Assembly: GCF_003063415.1 (NCBI RefSeq)
Contig: NZ_NESK01000019.1
Location: 22,635 to 86,634 of the forward strand
Reading direction: 5' to 3'
DNA from: Limnohabitans sp. 2KL-17
Lineage (GTDB): Bacteria; Pseudomonadota; Gammaproteobacteria; Burkholderiales; Burkholderiaceae_C
Length of the DNA stretch: 64,000 bases
A model generated the notes under the pieces. It saw only the letters and a list, made by a program, of their open reading frames with translations. It ran no database searches and had not been told where the DNA came from. Below, in pieces: positions 44,826 through 53,909 of this stretch (its first letter is position 1; each line of letters begins with the position of its first letter). A program made the translations under genes and the position numbers.

Positions 44826-45371
44826 GTGAATGGGAAACCCCAGCGGTATTTGCCCAACCAGCAAATACCGTTTTTTTATGGACGGCAAGTTGAAAAAAAA
44901 ATTGAAACCATTTGCGGAATGCTCTCTGCTCTGGCCTTGTTTGCCATCATGGTGCTGACTTTTCTGGATGTCAGTGGCCGAAAAATCTGGTCACAGTCGA
45001 TCCCCGGTTCATTGGAAGTCACCGAATTGCTCATGGTGGTCGTCATCTTCGGCGCTTTGCCCTTGGTCTCGCTCAAAGGGGAACATGTGGTGTTTGACTC
45101 TTTGGACGTGTTGTTGCCCCGCTATGTGCAAAAAATCCAGCAAGAGCTGATTCAATTGGCCTGTGCTGCATTGATGCTCGCTTTGGCTTATTTGATGTGG
45201 TCCACAGGCGCTGACTTTGCCGCCGCCGGAGAAACCACTGCACAACTCAAAATTGCCAAAGCCCCATTCATTCAAGGCATGGGCGTACTTTGCGGCCTGA
45301 CAGGTCTCGTGCACCTGGCCAAAGCTTTCTGGCCCACTGAAGATGAATCTTCCGAGGGAGGCACTTTATGA
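44826..45371 (+). CDS. dctQ: TRAP transporter small permease (DctQ type), start uncertain
   Basis: Up to 181 residues, four membrane helices, with LALFAIMVLTFLDVSGRKI, SLEVTELLMVVVIFGALPLV and GEHVVFDSLD, typical of DctQ. It joins DctM in the inner membrane. The start is unclear: a GTG at 44826 would place a terminator-like hairpin inside the coding region, while an ATG at 44878 just after that hairpin is in another frame and would need a -1 slip in a run of nine A residues to give a natural-looking MDGKLKKKIETICGML start. It overlaps dctM by 4 bases. Confidence 0.85.
   Translation: MNGKPQRYLPNQQIPFFYGRQVEKKIETICGMLSALALFAIMVLTFLDVSGRKIWSQSIPGSLEVTELLMVVVIFGALPLVSLKGEHVVFDSLDVLLPRYVQKIQQELIQLACAALMLALAYLMWSTGADFAAAGETTAQLKIAKAPFIQGMGVLCGLTGLVHLAKAFWPTEDESSEGGTL
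44844..44877 (+). terminator. Terminator-like hairpin between dctP and dctQ
   Basis: Ten-base perfect arms CGGTATTTGC and GCAAATACCG around a 7-base loop are followed by seven T residues. Partial termination here would give more DctP than permease, a common need in TRAP systems. It overlaps the annotated 5' end of dctQ. Confidence 0.85.
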
Positions 45372-46660
45372 CCGAAGCACTGCTTGGGTTTTTGGCCATC
45401 TTCGTACTGGCCCTGATGCGCATGCCCTTGGCGTTTTCCATGGGTCTGGTCGGCATCATGGGCATTGGATTGACGCGTGGCTGGCTACCTGCTTTAGCCA
45501 GCACCGCCCAGGTCGTGCACGAAACGGGTTTTGCCTACACCTTGTCGGTGATTCCATTGTTCATTTTGATGGGTAATTTTGTCGCTCGCGCGGGCTTGGC
45601 GCATGAGCTTTTTCATGCCGCCTACACCTTTATCGGGCACCGCAAGGGCGGCCTGGCTCACGCCACCATCGCTGCCTGTGCAGGTTTCGGTGCCATTTGT
45701 GGTTCGTCCATCGCGACGGCCGCAACCATGAGCAAAGTGGCTTACCCATCCATGAAAAAAATGGGCTACAGCGACGCCATGTCAACCGGCGTGATTGCTG
45801 CTGGCGGCACACTGGGCATCATGATTCCGCCCTCTACGATTTTGGTGATCTACGGGATCATCACCGAAACTCACATTGGCAAACTGTTTGCTGCCGGTGT
45901 TTTACCAGGCATTTTGACGGCCTGCCTGATGATGCTGGCGGTGGTGTTGATGACTTGGCACGACCCGGAACATGCGCCCGCTGGTGAGAAATTCAGCTGG
46001 AGTGAACGACTCAAAGCCGTACGCGGCATCTGGGGCGTACTGCTCTTGGTGGTGTTGGTGCTGGGCGGGATTTATGGCGGCTTTTTCACCGCCACCGAAG
46101 GCGCAGGCATGGGGGCCATGGGCGCTTTTTTGTTTGCACTGGCACGCAAAGCCCTGTCCTTGAAAATACTGATGCAGGTCTTGGTTGAGTCGGCGCGAAC
46201 AACGGCCATGCTGTTCACACTTCTGATCGCAGCGACGATTTTTGCCAACTTCGTCAACTACACCAGCCTGCCTTTTGAGCTCAAGGACTGGATCACCGGC
46301 TTGGGCCTCTCGCCCATCATGATCGTGGCCGCCATGATGCTCATCTATGTTTTGTTGGGCACCGTGATGGAGGAGCTGACCATGGTTTTACTGACCATTC
46401 CGCTGTTCTTTCCCATTGTGGTTCAACTGGGTTTTGACCCCGTGTGGTTCGGCGTGCTGATCGTGATGGTGATTCAGATAGGCCTCATATCGCCGCCCGT
46501 GGGCATGAACCTGTTTGTGCTCAACACTTTGCTGCCCCACGTTGGCCTGGGTGCCATTTTCCGTGGCGTCTGGCCCCTGGTGCTGGTGCTGGTCATCACC
46601 TTGGGCATCTTGCTGGCCTTTCCGGCCATCAGTCTGTGGTTGCCTTCTATGATGGATTGA
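45368..46660 (+). CDS. dctM: TRAP transporter large permease (DctM type)
   Basis: A 430-residue polytopic membrane protein with about 12 helices. The family segments RMPLAFSMGLVGIMGIG, GFGAICGSSIATAATMSKVA and YSDAMSTGVIAAGGTLGIMIPPS are present, as is the C-terminal LISPPVGMNLFVLNTL. It forms the Na+-driven transport channel with DctQ. The start overlaps the dctQ stop (ATGA). The 3' end overlaps the convergent MscS gene by 14 bases. Confidence 0.94.
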   Translation: MTEALLGFLAIFVLALMRMPLAFSMGLVGIMGIGLTRGWLPALASTAQVVHETGFAYTLSVIPLFILMGNFVARAGLAHELFHAAYTFIGHRKGGLAHATIAACAGFGAICGSSIATAATMSKVAYPSMKKMGYSDAMSTGVIAAGGTLGIMIPPSTILVIYGIITETHIGKLFAAGVLPGILTACLMMLAVVLMTWHDPEHAPAGEKFSWSERLKAVRGIWGVLLLVVLVLGGIYGGFFTATEGAGMGAMGAFLFALARKALSLKILMQVLVESARTTAMLFTLLIAATIFANFVNYTSLPFELKDWITGLGLSPIMIVAAMMLIYVLLGTVMEELTMVLLTIPLFFPIVVQLGFDPVWFGVLIVMVIQIGLISPPVGMNLFVLNTLLPHVGLGAIFRGVWPLVLVLVITLGILLAFPAISLWLPSMMD

Positions 46661-47921
46661 CCATGTGCATCACCCGCTGCGGGTAAGGGATCTCGATCTT
46701 GTGCTGGCGCAGTGCGGCCAAAATCAGGATGTTGATGGCCGAGCGCAAAGCCAGCTGCCCGTTTTCCGGGTCGGCGATCCAGTAACTCACTGTGAACTCC
46801 AGGCCATCGGCGCCAAACTGGCTCAAAAAAGCATTCGGGGCGGGGTCTTTCAGAACCCGATCCTCGCTTTCACAGGCTTCAATGAGCAAACGCTGCACAA
46901 GGTCCACATCGCTGTCATAGGCCACCGACACCACGGTGGTCTGCGCCAGCTTGGGGTCCATCAAGGAGAGGTTTTCCACCCGGTTGATGATCAAGATTTC
47001 ATTGGGCACGATGGATTCGCGGCCATTGAAGGCCCGGATGACGGTGTAACGCGCCTTGATGTCGGTGATACGGCCCTCAAATCCGTCCACCAGCACCATG
47101 TCCCCGATGCGCATGCTGCGTTCGGCCAGAATCACAAAGCCGCTGACGTAGTTGGATGCCAGCTTTTGCAAGCCAAAACCGATGCCCACGCCCACCGCGC
47201 CGCCCAGCACCGACAAGGCGGTCAGGTCAATACCAGCAGAAGACAGCGCCAGCAACAAGCCCACAAACATCAGCAAGGCCCGCACTGTGTTGCTGATGAC
47301 TTTGCGCAAAGACAAGTCACTGCCCGTGGCCGACCTGAGCAAGCGCGACTCGAGTGCCGAAGAAACCCACAGCGTGATGATCAAGACACCAACAGCCGTG
47401 AGCCCCCCTTCGATCAGGGTGCGCACCGACAACATGCTGCCCCCGATCTTCCAGCGAATCTGGTCCAGCTCGTCCAACACCAGAGGCAAGATGCCCGTGA
47501 CCCACAGCACGACGGCCAACCAGGCGATCCAGGAAATGGTGCGCTCCAGCACACGCACAAACGGGGCCGCACCAAATGCCACCTGCAGCACCTTGACCCC
47601 GAATCGGATCAAGGCCAAGGAAATGCAAACAGGTAACAAAATACCGAACAAGGCCACCGGGTGGTCACCCGTCAACAGCGTGCGAGCCGCAAAAGTCAGG
47701 CCCAACAAAACGGCTGGAAACAAAACCCCATCGATCAAGCGCTTGCCCAGCAAAACCGACAGCTCTTGTGTTGCAAATGCCTGGCGAACCAGCCAGACGG
47801 CCAGCCAAGCCAAAGCCACGCAGACTGCAAATGCGGCCAGCACCTGTATGGACTCAGCTCGGACCAAGGCATCCAGCCAAGCCAGCGGGTCAGCAATGTT
47901 GAGGGATTTCATGTTCGCCAT
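46647..47921 (-). CDS. MscS-family mechanosensitive channel
   Basis: A 424-residue inner-membrane protein. Several N-terminal helices (about residues 25-230) precede the MscS core: a pore-lining Gly/Ala-rich helix with LSVLGGAVGVGIGFGLQKLA, then the beta domain with ILAERSMRIGDMVLVDGFEG and SIVPNEILIINRVENLSL. It releases solutes on osmotic downshock. The start at 47921 overlaps the end of the preceding crotonase gene by 13 bases. The longer open frame upstream belongs to the crotonase region. Confidence 0.88.
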   Translation of the reverse strand: MANMKSLNIADPLAWLDALVRAESIQVLAAFAVCVALAWLAVWLVRQAFATQELSVLLGKRLIDGVLFPAVLLGLTFAARTLLTGDHPVALFGILLPVCISLALIRFGVKVLQVAFGAAPFVRVLERTISWIAWLAVVLWVTGILPLVLDELDQIRWKIGGSMLSVRTLIEGGLTAVGVLIITLWVSSALESRLLRSATGSDLSLRKVISNTVRALLMFVGLLLALSSAGIDLTALSVLGGAVGVGIGFGLQKLASNYVSGFVILAERSMRIGDMVLVDGFEGRITDIKARYTVIRAFNGRESIVPNEILIINRVENLSLMDPKLAQTTVVSVAYDSDVDLVQRLLIEACESEDRVLKDPAPNAFLSQFGADGLEFTVSYWIADPENGQLALRSAINILILAALRQHKIEIPYPQRVMHMVNPS

Positions 47922-48709
47922 GAGGGAGGCCTTTTGTCGATGAACGCCTGCACGCCCTCTTGGGCCACGTCGTCCATCATGTTGCAGGCCATGGTTTGCC
48001 CTGCCAACTGGTAAGCCGCTTCCGTGCCCATTTCGCGCTGTTTGTAAAACAGGGCTTTGCCCAGTCGCACCGCTTCTCGCGGCTTGGCCAGGATGGCACT
48101 GACCAGCCCATCGACCTGCGTATCCAGCTCGGCGGCTGCACACACGCGGTTGACCAGTCCCCGACTTCGCGCCTCTTCAGCCGAGATGAAACCACCAGTG
48201 AGCAGCATTTCCATGGCCTGCTTGGCGTGCATGTTGCGCACAAGCGGCACGCTGGGCGTGGCACAAAACAAACCCACATCGATGCCGTTGACGCCAAAGC
48301 TGGCATTGTCGGCCGACACCGCCAGATCGCATTGCGCCACCAACTGACAACCGGCTGCCGTGGCAATGCCCTGCACACGGGCGATCACGGGCACAGGCAA
48401 ATTCTGGATCGACAGCATCATGCGGGTGCACTGTGCAAACAGCTTTTGGTAATACCCCAACTCGGGGCTGGCGCGCATTTCCTTGAGGTTGTGCCCGGCA
48501 CAGAAGGCCTTGCCTGTAGCGGCCAACACCACCACACGTGCTTGTTGATCCTGCGCAATCGAACTGAGGGCCTGCTGCAACGCATCGAGCAAGGCTTCGC
48601 TCAGGGTGTTGAAGCTGGTCGGGCTGTTCAGGGTCAGCCGGTGCACACCGCGGGCATCACGCTGGTGCAACAGCAAATCTGTTGGGGTTGGGGCAATGGA
48701 ATCGGTCAT
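47909..48709 (-). CDS. Enoyl-CoA hydratase/isomerase family protein
   Basis: A 266-residue crotonase with LLHQRDARGVHRLTLNSP at the start, the oxyanion-hole segment AFCAGHNLKEMRASPELGYY and CDLAVSADNASFGVNGIDVG. The pattern GHNLKEM with LFAQCTRMM resembles ECHDC3-like hydratases. The physiological CoA substrate is unknown. It overlaps the MscS gene and the two are probably co-transcribed by accident of packing rather than pathway. Confidence 0.87.
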   Translation of the reverse strand: MTDSIAPTPTDLLLHQRDARGVHRLTLNSPTSFNTLSEALLDALQQALSSIAQDQQARVVVLAATGKAFCAGHNLKEMRASPELGYYQKLFAQCTRMMLSIQNLPVPVIARVQGIATAAGCQLVAQCDLAVSADNASFGVNGIDVGLFCATPSVPLVRNMHAKQAMEMLLTGGFISAEEARSRGLVNRVCAAAELDTQVDGLVSAILAKPREAVRLGKALFYKQREMGTEAAYQLAGQTMACNMMDDVAQEGVQAFIDKRPPSWRT

Positions 48710-48773
48710 GCGCCTGATTGTGCCCAAACCCAAAGGCTGGCGCCCTTTTCAGAGGCAGACAAGGGTGATTTTT

Positions 48774-49727
48774 TCAAACATCGGCCAGCACACGCAGGTG
48801 TGCCTCCACACTGCGCCCCAGGGCACTGAGGTTGTAGCCGCCTTCCAAGCAACTGACGATGCGGCCCTGGGCGTGGCGCAGTGCCACATCCTTGATTCGC
48901 CGGGTGATCCAAGCGTAATCCTGCTCCACCAGGCCCATCTGCCCCATGTCATCTTCGCGGTGCGCGTCAAAACCAGCGCTGATGAAAATCAGCTCGGGTC
49001 GGTGCGCCTCCAGCCTGGGCATCCACATCGTGTCGATCAGCTCTCGGATATCCATGCCCTTGGTGTAAGCCGGCACGGGCAAGTTAACCAGGTTGGCCGC
49101 TGTTGATTGCGAGCCGCCTTCGGGGTAAAACGGATGTTGGAAAAAACTCACCATCAGGATGCGGTCGTCGCCTGCGACGATGTCCTCGGTACCGTTGCCG
49201 TGGTGGACGTCAAAGTCCACAATCGCCACCCTTTTCAGGCCATGGCGCTCCAGCGCATATTTGGCGGCAATGGCCACATTATTGAAAAAGCAAAAGCCCA
49301 TAGCCTTGTCTCGACAGGCATGGTGCCCAGGGGGGCGCACAGCACAAAAAGCGTTTTCGAGCTCGCCTGCCAGCACGGCGTCGGTGGCATCGATGGCAGC
49401 GCCTGCCGACAACAAAGCCGCTTCCCAGGTGTGGACATTGATCAGCGTGTCGGGGTCCAGTGCGGTGTGCGAGGGGCCGCCTGCAGCCATGTCTTCGCGC
49501 AAGACATCACCTAGGCCTCGCAAGGCCGCCACGTGCATGCGCCCATGGGCCAATTCGATGTCAGCCAATGCCGCGGGTCCCGGCTCTCTGCGCTGCAAAG
49601 CCATGTCCACGCCACTGATCAGCAACCGGTCTTCGATGGCACCCAGACGCTCCGGGCATTCGGGATGCCCTGCGCCCATTTCGTGCTTCCAGCAAGTGGG
49701 ATGTGTGAAATAACCTGTGGCACCCAT
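48774..49727 (-). CDS. Histone deacetylase-like amidohydrolase
   Basis: A 317-residue class II HDAC-like zinc amidohydrolase. It begins MGATGYFTHPTCWKHEMGAG and has PECPERLGAIEDRL, RPPGHHACRDKAMGFCFFNN (His-His active site) and IVDFDVHHGNGTEDIV (zinc ligands), then FISAGFDAHREDDMG. Bacterial members deacetylate acetylpolyamines or other amides. No chromatin role is implied. It is a single gene 65 bases upstream of the crotonase on the same strand. Confidence 0.9.
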   Translation of the reverse strand: MGATGYFTHPTCWKHEMGAGHPECPERLGAIEDRLLISGVDMALQRREPGPAALADIELAHGRMHVAALRGLGDVLREDMAAGGPSHTALDPDTLINVHTWEAALLSAGAAIDATDAVLAGELENAFCAVRPPGHHACRDKAMGFCFFNNVAIAAKYALERHGLKRVAIVDFDVHHGNGTEDIVAGDDRILMVSFFQHPFYPEGGSQSTAANLVNLPVPAYTKGMDIRELIDTMWMPRLEAHRPELIFISAGFDAHREDDMGQMGLVEQDYAWITRRIKDVALRHAQGRIVSCLEGGYNLSALGRSVEAHLRVLADV

Positions 49728-49885
49728 ACGGTTTGTCTTCCTGCATGCTCAGCTCAATGTGAGCCTTGTTATTTTTTAGAATTACTGCCCATTGATGGGT
49801 TTCAGCTTATCACGGCAAGCACAGACCCCTAGGCACGCAGACCACGGCAGCACGCAGGCCCCGGCACCCTTAAACTAAACGCCAC

Positions 49886-51085
49886 ATGAATTTTTTCTTA
49901 CGCCCCTCGCACAAAATCAATCTGCAAGGTCTGAAGGCCATCTTGAATGGTCTGCTCTGTCTGGCTTTTGGACTGGCACATATGACCACTGCCCATGCGC
50001 AAAGCCCCCAAGCCAAGCCAGACAAACAGACACAGCAAGCGAACAAGAAGCTCAAGAAAAAAACCACGCAATCAACGGCCAGCCGCAAACAAACCAGTAA
50101 AAAAATCCATGCGGCACCGGGTTCCCGCCTGAACCAGAACCCTGAAGTCTCACTGTGGGCTCAGGATGCAGCGAGTCGGTTGCAACTCGACCCAGGTTGG
50201 GTACAGAAAACCATGGACCAGGCCCAACGCCTGCCCTTTGTGGAAAAGCTGGTGCTTCCAGCTGCCAGCCCTGTGGCCAAGGACTGGGGCGCTTACAGTG
50301 CACGCTTTATTGAGCCGGTGCGCATTCAGGCGGGACTGCAGTTCTGGCTCAGACACCGAAAAACGCTCGAGCGCGCCGAACGGGAATATGGCGTGCCGGC
50401 ATCGATCATCGTCGGCATCATTGGCGTCGAAACGCTGTATGGCCAAAACACGGGCAACTTTCGTGTGGTGGATGCACTGGGCACTTTGGCCTTTCATTTT
50501 CCACTGGCCCACCCCAGAGCCACTGAACGCCAGGCTTTTTTCCGCAGCGAGTTGGAGCAATTTTTGCAATTGACATCCCGCAGCGGTGTAGACCCCTTGG
50601 CCATCCGTGGCAGTTACGCTGGTGCCTTGGGCCTGCCACAGTTCATGCCATCCAGCTGGACCAAATTTGCCATCGACTTTGATGGCGATGGCCGCATCGA
50701 CTTGTTTGGCAGCCCCGCCGATGCCATCGGCTCGGTGGCCAATTACTTCAAGGCCTTCCAGTGGCGCACCGGCATGCCCACGCATTACCCTGTGATCTTG
50801 ACCCCAGGCCAGACCGACATGGACAGTCTGATGGCCCCGGACATCTTGCCCACCTTCAGCGTAGCCAGTTTTGTGGGTAAAGGTGCTGCGCTAGAGGGGG
50901 CGGCCCTGCAACACGAGGGGCCACTGGCATTGATTGAGTTGCGCAACGGCAGCAACGCGCCCAGCTACGTGGCGGGCACCGAAAACTTTTATGCCATCAC
51001 ACGCTATAACTGGAGCAGTTATTACGCGATGGCGGTGATTGATCTGGCCGAGGCGGTGACACGGGAAATGCAAAGCAGGCCATGA
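49886..51085 (+). CDS. mltB: Membrane-bound lytic murein transglycosylase B
   Basis: A 399-residue exported lytic transglycosylase. A long signal segment (about residues 1-38, ending AHAQ) and a Lys/Thr/Gln-rich linker precede the catalytic SLT domain: the Glu in IVGIIGVETLYGQNTGNF, then YAGALGLPQFMPSSW and DFDGDGRIDLFGSPADAIGS. It cleaves peptidoglycan glycan strands during wall growth. There is no clear lipobox. Its stop overlaps the start of the first TIGR02450 copy (ATGA). Confidence 0.92.
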   Translation: MNFFLRPSHKINLQGLKAILNGLLCLAFGLAHMTTAHAQSPQAKPDKQTQQANKKLKKKTTQSTASRKQTSKKIHAAPGSRLNQNPEVSLWAQDAASRLQLDPGWVQKTMDQAQRLPFVEKLVLPAASPVAKDWGAYSARFIEPVRIQAGLQFWLRHRKTLERAEREYGVPASIIVGIIGVETLYGQNTGNFRVVDALGTLAFHFPLAHPRATERQAFFRSELEQFLQLTSRSGVDPLAIRGSYAGALGLPQFMPSSWTKFAIDFDGDGRIDLFGSPADAIGSVANYFKAFQWRTGMPTHYPVILTPGQTDMDSLMAPDILPTFSVASFVGKGAALEGAALQHEGPLALIELRNGSNAPSYVAGTENFYAITRYNWSSYYAMAVIDLAEAVTREMQSRP

Positions 51086-51303
51086 ACCCGCTGAACCCCA
51101 AAAAACTGCTGCTGACCAAGTGGACGGCGGTCAAACCCGTGGCCAAGCAAAAGCACTTTTTGGTCAGCCGAGTCATTCAACCTGAGTTGCCCACCGACCC
51201 GATTGAGCGGGTGGAAATTGAGTCGGTGTTTTCTAAGACTGTGCAGGAGATTGCCTGGCGTGACTTGCAGGACGACAGCGTGTGGCGGCAGGGTTGGGTT
51301 TGA
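51082..51303 (+). CDS. TIGR02450-type small Trp-rich protein, copy 1
   Basis: A 73-residue cytosolic protein of the TIGR02450 Trp-rich family. It begins MNPLNPKKLLLTKWTAVKPV and ends DDSVWRQGWV, with four Trp residues (about positions 14, 59, 68, 72). Its function is unknown. The start overlaps the mltB stop by 4 bases, so it looks like the settled chromosomal copy. It matches copy 2 (54233) at about 64 of 73 residues, and homology continues for some 25 bases after the stop. A tyrosine recombinase gene lies 48 bases downstream. Confidence 0.85.
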   Translation: MNPLNPKKLLLTKWTAVKPVAKQKHFLVSRVIQPELPTDPIERVEIESVFSKTVQEIAWRDLQDDSVWRQGWV

Positions 51304-51350
51304 TTAGCTCAACAGCCGTGAAAGTGTCTTACAAGGCAACCACACATACC

Positions 51351-52379
51351 TCAAACCAACACTCGCATGAGCACATCACGCTTTTGCTCCAACGTGTAAC
51401 CCACTGTGCCGTATGTGTTGAAGTCAGACCCGCCGCTTGAGTGTCCAGTAATACTTTCCGCCAGGCGAGTGGGAACATCGTTGCAGGCCTTGAGCCTGTC
51501 GATCAAGGCGTGCCTGAACATGTGACTGCGAAACTCCAAATCACGAAGATGCTTGTTGATGATAGCGGAACAACTGGCGTTGCCGTTCTCTTTGGCATAT
51601 CGCGGCACGAGCCATTCACTGCTGGCCAACACTGACAAGTCATGCAATTCCCGAGCCGCTTGCAATGACACGCCCACAAGCGGAACTGCGCGGACGCTGG
51701 ACTTGGTTTTTCTGTCGGACAGACTGTTCCTGCGAATCCACAAATGCGGAATTTCATGGTCCAGCACCAAGTCATCTCTTCTGGCAAACAAGGGCTCGGA
51801 CAAACGAAATCCTGTGTTCAGCTGAACCAAGGCCAGCAGCTTGTATGGCGTTCTGCGGTTCAACAAGCGGCTCTTGACCGATTGCAGCAGCTCGGGAGTG
51901 ATCTTGCGCATATAGCGTTTGACCTCGCCCTCCCCTGGAATGTGCAGACCACGAAATGGGCTCAGGCGATCAATGTCCAAATGTTTAAAGGACAAGTTCA
52001 GCATGGAATTCAGCGTGGCAAAGTGCTTGCGAACAGATGTGGGATTCAGCCCCCGTGCTATCTGTGCGTCACGATACTTGGTGGCATGTGAATGCCGCAG
52101 CTCTTGCAAGGTCAAGTCACCAAACTGGGCCAGAAAGTAATTGAAATCTCGCGTGGCGTTATCACGGAACTTCTTACGACTTGCCGCTGACTTTTCATGC
52201 ATGTAGATCTCAAACGCCGTTGTCAATGTTGGCTGCTTGAGGTGTCCTCGCTGGCTCATGTGCTTGGCAACAAGTCCAGCTAGGAGCTCTTCATCAAATT
52301 CCACGCCGTTGATGGCCACCCGCTTGATGATGCGTGTATCGATGTAGTTGTCTGTGATGACTTGAAGATTGTTGGTCAT
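51351..52379 (-). CDS. Tyrosine recombinase/phage-type integrase
   Basis: A 342-residue integrase. An N-terminal core-binding domain (about 50-140) precedes the catalytic domain with Arg192 in NTGFRLSEP, a likely Lys at 224 or 226, HMFR (His286, Arg289), His313 in TGHSSGG and a probable nucleophile Tyr323 in FNTYG. All five catalytic roles are filled, so it should be active. It lies 48 bases from the 3' end of TIGR02450 copy 1 and points toward it, the usual layout of an integrase beside its attachment site. No excisionase or phage structural genes are seen. Confidence 0.88.
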   Translation of the reverse strand: MTNNLQVITDNYIDTRIIKRVAINGVEFDEELLAGLVAKHMSQRGHLKQPTLTTAFEIYMHEKSAASRKKFRDNATRDFNYFLAQFGDLTLQELRHSHATKYRDAQIARGLNPTSVRKHFATLNSMLNLSFKHLDIDRLSPFRGLHIPGEGEVKRYMRKITPELLQSVKSRLLNRRTPYKLLALVQLNTGFRLSEPLFARRDDLVLDHEIPHLWIRRNSLSDRKTKSSVRAVPLVGVSLQAARELHDLSVLASSEWLVPRYAKENGNASCSAIINKHLRDLEFRSHMFRHALIDRLKACNDVPTRLAESITGHSSGGSDFNTYGTVGYTLEQKRDVLMRVLV

Positions 52380-52486
52380 GGCTTTGTGTCAAAAGCTTGA
52401 TCTATAAGGCATTGGCTTGGGTGTCAGTAACTAGGCTCGAATTTCATGCTCACACGACAGCTTGATTGCTGCCGTGCAACCACATG

Positions 52487-52927
52487 TCACTTGCCAAAGC
52501 CTTCGCGGAGCTTGATAGCGGCAGCTTCAATTTGTGCGTCCAACTCCCCTGCTTCCACTGCCTTTAAGATCAACTCCAATGTGGGCACCAGTTGATCATT
52601 GCTTCCGATCTCGATTGAATTTTTGCCTTTTGCCAGTTCGATCACGCGAGCACCGTAGCGAACATTCATGGTCAGCTTGCCGTTGTCAGCAGTAAACCAC
52701 CATAGCTTGACTCGTTTGGTCGATTCCACCTGCCGACGAAAGCCCGTGTCTTTGTCCACATACGAACGCAGCTTGACTGGTGCAAATTCGTTGCCAGCCT
52801 GCTGTGCACGGGCCAGTTCTATCCGCTCACACAAGCGTCGAGACATTTTGTTACGCCGCACATGGACAGCAGGCATATGTGTAGGTTTGACGGCTGTGCT
52901 CAACTTGAGACTTGTGAGGGTTGCCAC
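52487..52927 (-). CDS. DUF6641-like hypothetical protein
   Basis: A 146-residue basic N-terminus/acidic C-terminus protein: LKLSTAVKPTHMPAVHVRRN, KRVKLWWFTADNGKLTMNVRYG and ELAKGKNSIEIGSNDQLVPT, then LKAVEAGELDAQIEAAAIKL. It resembles proteins labelled DUF6641 in Burkholderiales, which I recall near integrases; the label is from memory. Its function is unknown. It sits 107 bases upstream of the integrase on the same strand and is probably part of the same mobile segment. Confidence 0.65.
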   Translation of the reverse strand: MATLTSLKLSTAVKPTHMPAVHVRRNKMSRRLCERIELARAQQAGNEFAPVKLRSYVDKDTGFRRQVESTKRVKLWWFTADNGKLTMNVRYGARVIELAKGKNSIEIGSNDQLVPTLELILKAVEAGELDAQIEAAAIKLREGFGK

Positions 52928-52934
52928 CGCCGAC

Positions 52935-53909
52935 TTACTGCGGCGTTAGCCCTGCCTTGGCGATCACATCACTCCAGCGCTTGATGTCGCTGTCCAACAG
53001 TTGCGCCAATTGAGTGGGGTTGCTGGCTTTGGCCTGCACGTTGAACCCGGCAAGGCGTTGCACCATCTCAGGCTGGGCCAGCACTTTGGCCACTTCCTGG
53101 CTCAGGCGATCCACTACGGCTTTGGGTGTCTTGGCCGGTGCCGCCAGCGCGTTCCAAGAGGACACGTTGAAGTTACTCAGGCCAGGCAGTTCTCGAACAG
53201 TGGGAGTCTGTGGCATGTCTTTGGGTCGGTTTTCACCCATCACGCCCAGTAATCGAACGGCTTTGGCGTTGATTTGGGGTTTCATAGGGCCCAAGATCTC
53301 CACAGCCGCATCAATCTGACCACCGCGCAGTGCGTTGATGACAGCGGGTGTGCCGTTGTAGGGCACGATCTGAGCAATCAAGTTGGCCTGCGTGCGCAGT
53401 AATTCTGCGGCCAAATTTTGTGTGCTGCCGATATTGATGGTTCCTATGTTCAGCTTAACGGGGTTGGCACGGCCAAACGCAATCAGATCAGACAAGGTTT
53501 TGAAAGGAGAATTTTCGGGCACGACCACCGCCATGTCGAACAAGCCCAACAAAGAGACGGGTGCAAAGTCGCTTCGAGGATTGAAGGGCAAGGTCTTGAA
53601 CAATCCTGCGCTCACAGCGGTGCCGTTAGACATCAGCAACAAGGTGTAGCCATCGGGTTCCGCCTTTGCCACAATCTCGCCCGCCACGATGCCTCCTGCA
53701 CTGGGTCGATTGTCGATCACAACGGGCTGGCCCAAGCCTTCGGCCAATTTCTGGGCCACAGCCCTGGCGGTCAGATCGGCCACTCCGCCGGCACCAAACG
53801 GTACAACGATCTTGAGGGGTTTGCTGGGATAGCTGGTCTGCGCCCACAACGTGGTGGCAGGCAATCCCACGCCGACGGCACTTTGAATCAATTGGCGACG
53901 GTTGAGCAT
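52935..53909 (-). CDS. Bug-family periplasmic solute-binding protein
   Basis: A 324-residue Bug receptor with a signal peptide (MLNRRQLIQSAVGVGLPA), then LKIVVPFGAGGVADLTARAV, IDNRPSAGGIVAGEIVAKAE and IVPYNGTPAVINALRGGQID, all family-typical. GAGG precedes the ATG at 53909. No permease genes are adjacent. It lies only 7 bases from the DUF6641-like gene, inside the segment bounded by TIGR02450 copies 1 and 2, so it may be cargo. The ligand is unknown. Confidence 0.88.
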   Translation of the reverse strand: MLNRRQLIQSAVGVGLPATTLWAQTSYPSKPLKIVVPFGAGGVADLTARAVAQKLAEGLGQPVVIDNRPSAGGIVAGEIVAKAEPDGYTLLLMSNGTAVSAGLFKTLPFNPRSDFAPVSLLGLFDMAVVVPENSPFKTLSDLIAFGRANPVKLNIGTINIGSTQNLAAELLRTQANLIAQIVPYNGTPAVINALRGGQIDAAVEILGPMKPQINAKAVRLLGVMGENRPKDMPQTPTVRELPGLSNFNVSSWNALAAPAKTPKAVVDRLSQEVAKVLAQPEMVQRLAGFNVQAKASNPTQLAQLLDSDIKRWSDVIAKAGLTPQ

